Origin: an uncultured Collinsella sp.
GTDB taxonomy: Bacteria; Actinomycetota; Coriobacteriia; Coriobacteriales; Coriobacteriaceae
NCBI GenBank assembly: GCA_900547125.1
Contig: URFU01000104.1
Location: 1 to 7,466, forward strand
Reading direction: 5' to 3'
Length of the DNA stretch: 7,466 bases
Position 1 is the stretch's first letter. Each line of letters opens with the position of its first letter. The translations under genes and the position numbers were made by a program. Positions 6,084 through 7,466 of the stretch are shown one piece after another. Under the pieces are notes generated by a model, which worked only from the letters and a program-made list of their open reading frames with translations, ran no database searches and was not told the DNA's origin.

Positions 6084-6518
6084 CTACTCACCGGTTTCGA
6101 TGCGCTCCGGCGTGCTCTCGTGGTAGATGAGCGTAAACGTACCGATCTGGACGGAAGAACCGTCGTGCAGCGGGGCTGCATTGACGATGGCACCGTCGAC
6201 CCAGGTGCCATTGAGCGATCCCAAGTCCTCGATGCGAGCGCCGAGGCCCTCGCGAATAATGCGCGCATGGCTACGCGACACGGTCATGTCGTTGAGGAAG
6301 ATGCCGTTAGCGGGATCGCGGCCGATGGTGGTCACATTATCCTCGAGCTCAAAGGCTGCACCGGTTTGAGGGCCTTTGACGATAGATAAGACGGGCGCGG
6401 TGATGTGCACGTTGGCCATGAGGTCGGGAACGGTGACATCGCTCGAAGGAACGCGGAAAACGCAGGTGGCGTCTGAGGCCTTATCGTTCTGAGGCATATT
6501 GTTAACCATGTTGTCCAT
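6084..6518 (-). CDS. GarA/OdhI-like FHA domain protein
   Basis: This is a 144-residue cytoplasmic protein with a forkhead-associated domain, which binds phosphothreonine. The domain spans about residues 43-132 with the expected residues: Gly66-Arg67, Ser81-xx-His84 (SRSH) and Asn103-Gly104 in DLGSLNGTWVDG. The segments IFLNDMTVSRSHA and GSLNGTWV match mycobacterial GarA and corynebacterial OdhI closely. The N-terminal tail has DATCVFR (16-22), corresponding to ETTSVFR, the kinase-phosphorylated switch in GarA/OdhI. In those proteins the phosphorylated tail folds onto its own FHA domain and releases metabolic enzymes. The ATG at 6518 is chosen for AGGGG about 5 bases upstream; the frame opens earlier at a TTG (6551) lacking such a site. 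A -10-like TATGAT at 6569-6574 might give a second promoter, but no -35 is clear. Enzyme partners here are unknown. Confidence 0.88.
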   Translation of the reverse strand: MDNMVNNMPQNDKASDATCVFRVPSSDVTVPDLMANVHITAPVLSIVKGPQTGAAFELEDNVTTIGRDPANGIFLNDMTVSRSHARIIREGLGARIEDLGSLNGTWVDGAIVNAAPLHDGSSVQIGTFTLIYHESTPERIETGE

Positions 6519-6584
6519 GACAACCCCTAACTTAACGCGGACATGCCGCAAAGAATGAACTGTACGTAATCATACCCCAATGGC

Positions 6585-7289
6585 TTAGTCTTCGATTTCG
6601 GGGTTAAGAAAGTCGATGTCTTCGTCCTCGGGATGCGCGACAGCCTGTTTAATGGCCGCTCCACCCTTAATGGAATAGATGACAGCGGTGAGCATGGAGA
6701 AGATGACGCCGCCGTACACAAAGAAGATGCCAAGCGGTACCGGGCTGCCGTTGAGACCCGGGAAGGCCGTGAACGTAGCAGGCAACAGATGCCAGCCATC
6801 CACGGTGGGAAAGCCCAACAGCATGAGCGAGAAGCCGGTCATGAGCAGCGCCGTGGCAATCTTGCCGGGAAACACCACGTCGATGGGACGGCGGTGATAG
6901 TGGCGCACGATAAGCGTGCCGATTCCCAGATAGATATCGCGGCCGATGATGAGCACGCAGACCCAGATGGGAAGCTCGCCGCGGACCACCAGGCCCAGTA
7001 CGCCGGTAAATAGCAGCGCACGGTCGCAGATGGGATCCATAACCTTGCCGAGCCACGAGACCGTTTTGGTCATGCGGGCAATCTGGCCGTCCATCCAGTC
7101 GGTGGAGGCCGCGATGGCATAGATGACGATGGCGACGACACGGTTGTTGTCCGTCACAAACAGGTACAGGAAGACCAGCGTGAGGATCAGGCGCGTGAAG
7201 GTAATGAAATTGGAGATCGTGAAGATCTTATTCGACGGGTAATCGGAAGTGCCGATAAGCTCCTTTTTGATCTTCTTTTTGATGCCCAC
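6585..7289 (-). CDS. CDP-alcohol phosphatidyltransferase (PgsA-like)
   Basis: This is a 234-residue integral membrane protein. The full family signature D-xx-DG-xx-AR-x8-G-xxx-D-xxx-D is present from Asp64 to Asp89 (TDWMDGQIARM ... GKVMDPICDR), so all catalytic acidic residues are kept. About six hydrophobic segments fit the usual fold, and ISNFITFTRLIL near residue 26 is the typical first helix. The family swaps CMP from a CDP-lipid for an alcohol such as glycerol-3-phosphate, inositol phosphate or another phospholipid. The alcohol cannot be told, and PgsA or a cardiolipin-synthase-like role are both possible. The GTG at 7289 is preferred because GGGGGAG lies just upstream and the protein begins in the family's usual way. 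The frame stays open to the right edge, but the predicted promoter lies inside that extension. The acidic C-terminus (EDEDIDFLNPEIED) faces the cytoplasm. It is the first gene of the predicted five-gene unit. Confidence 0.85.
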   Translation of the reverse strand: MGIKKKIKKELIGTSDYPSNKIFTISNFITFTRLILTLVFLYLFVTDNNRVVAIVIYAIAASTDWMDGQIARMTKTVSWLGKVMDPICDRALLFTGVLGLVVRGELPIWVCVLIIGRDIYLGIGTLIVRHYHRRPIDVVFPGKIATALLMTGFSLMLLGFPTVDGWHLLPATFTAFPGLNGSPVPLGIFFVYGGVIFSMLTAVIYSIKGGAAIKQAVAHPEDEDIDFLNPEIED

Positions 7290-7325
7290 AGGACTCCCCC
7301 GCTGGTAAACGACAAAACTTTCGAT

Positions 7326-7354
7326 ACTATACCCGTTCTGGCGATGTCTATCCA
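7326..7354 (-). promoter_or_regulatory. Predicted promoter of the five-gene unit
   Basis: On the minus strand TATAGT (7326-7331, five of six -10 bases) is preceded, after exactly 17 bases, by TGGATA (7349-7354, four of six -35 bases). Transcription would begin about 30 bases before the GTG at 7289, leaving room for the ribosome binding site. Confidence 0.6.
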
Positions 7355-7417
7355 GCGCGAGCATAGAGAGTCCAGACATATATAAGACCCCAACGGCCGT
7401 TACAGCTTCGTTAGAAA

Positions 7418-7458
7418 CGCGCCCCACCATGGATGGTGAACCCGAAAGGTAAGGCGCG
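7418..7458. repeat. Nested inverted repeat near the right edge
   Basis: An outer pair CGCGCC (7418-7423) and GGCGCG (7453-7458) encloses a palindrome CACCAT-GG-ATGGTG (7425-7438). There is no U run on either side, so it is not a standard terminator. It lies upstream of the predicted operon promoter. In the rest of 7355-7466 I see no gene; the minus-strand frames that enter from the right edge could carry at most about 21 codons of an upstream gene, ending at 7400 or 7411. Its role is unknown. Confidence 0.4.
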
Positions 7459-7466
7459 CGGGCACG

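Noticed and set aside
6519..6551. TTG start giving the FHA protein 11 more residues
   Set aside because: No ribosome binding site precedes the TTG, whereas the ATG at 6518 has AGGGG at a fitting distance.
7400..7466. Possible tRNA or end of an upstream gene at the right edge
   Set aside because: The string GGTTCACCATCC on the minus strand recalls a T-loop, but no cloverleaf could be formed; any protein tail would be at most 21 codons and matches nothing I recognise.
1..7466. Novel defence, mobile or CRISPR system
   Set aside because: All substantial reading frames with coding signals belong to recognisable housekeeping or regulatory families; no transposase, integrase, direct-repeat array or toxin-antitoxin pair is visible.

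Overview
The window looks like chromosomal DNA from an actinobacterium, most likely an anaerobic Coriobacteriia member such as a Collinsella or Olsenella relative. This is an inference from gene content: a GarA/OdhI-type FHA protein sits directly before a MerR regulator of the Rv1828/FtsR type, downstream of a CDP-alcohol phosphatidyltransferase. That neighbourhood is typical of Actinomycetota. It occurs here together with DUF1836 and DegV proteins, which are more familiar from low-GC Gram-positives and Coriobacteriia. No species can be named from the sequence alone. No insertion sequence, CRISPR array, tRNA or rRNA is visible.

Left part (1-2430). A glycosyltransferase gene of the MGDG-synthase/UgtP type runs leftward off the edge. 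It is divergent from trxB (600-1535, thioredoxin reductase), which ends at a strong hairpin terminator. A gene for a DUF1836 protein follows (1755-2366), with its own promoter embedded in a CTAGAT palindrome and its own long terminator. Middle part (2440-3457). A DegV-family fatty-acid-binding protein gene on the minus strand converges on the DUF1836 gene and has a well-formed promoter. Behind it lies the terminator of the next minus-strand unit.

Right part (3482-7289, all minus strand). Five closely spaced genes read leftward and probably form one transcription unit: CDP-alcohol phosphatidyltransferase, GarA-like FHA protein, FtsR-like MerR regulator, apt, and a secreted NlpC/P60 cell-wall hydrolase. 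A promoter is visible at 7326-7354 and a terminator at 3416-3457. The unit links membrane phospholipid synthesis, a phospho-switch and transcription-factor pair, purine salvage and peptidoglycan hydrolysis, so a growth and cell-envelope housekeeping role is plausible.

The most interesting points are three. The N-terminal segment of the FHA protein keeps only one of the two phospho-acceptor threonines known from GarA/OdhI. Inverted CTAGAT half-sites occur at both the DUF1836 and the degV promoters. The NADPH-motif histidine of TrxB is replaced by leucine. I found no clearly new defence or mobile system; the window is mainly housekeeping.
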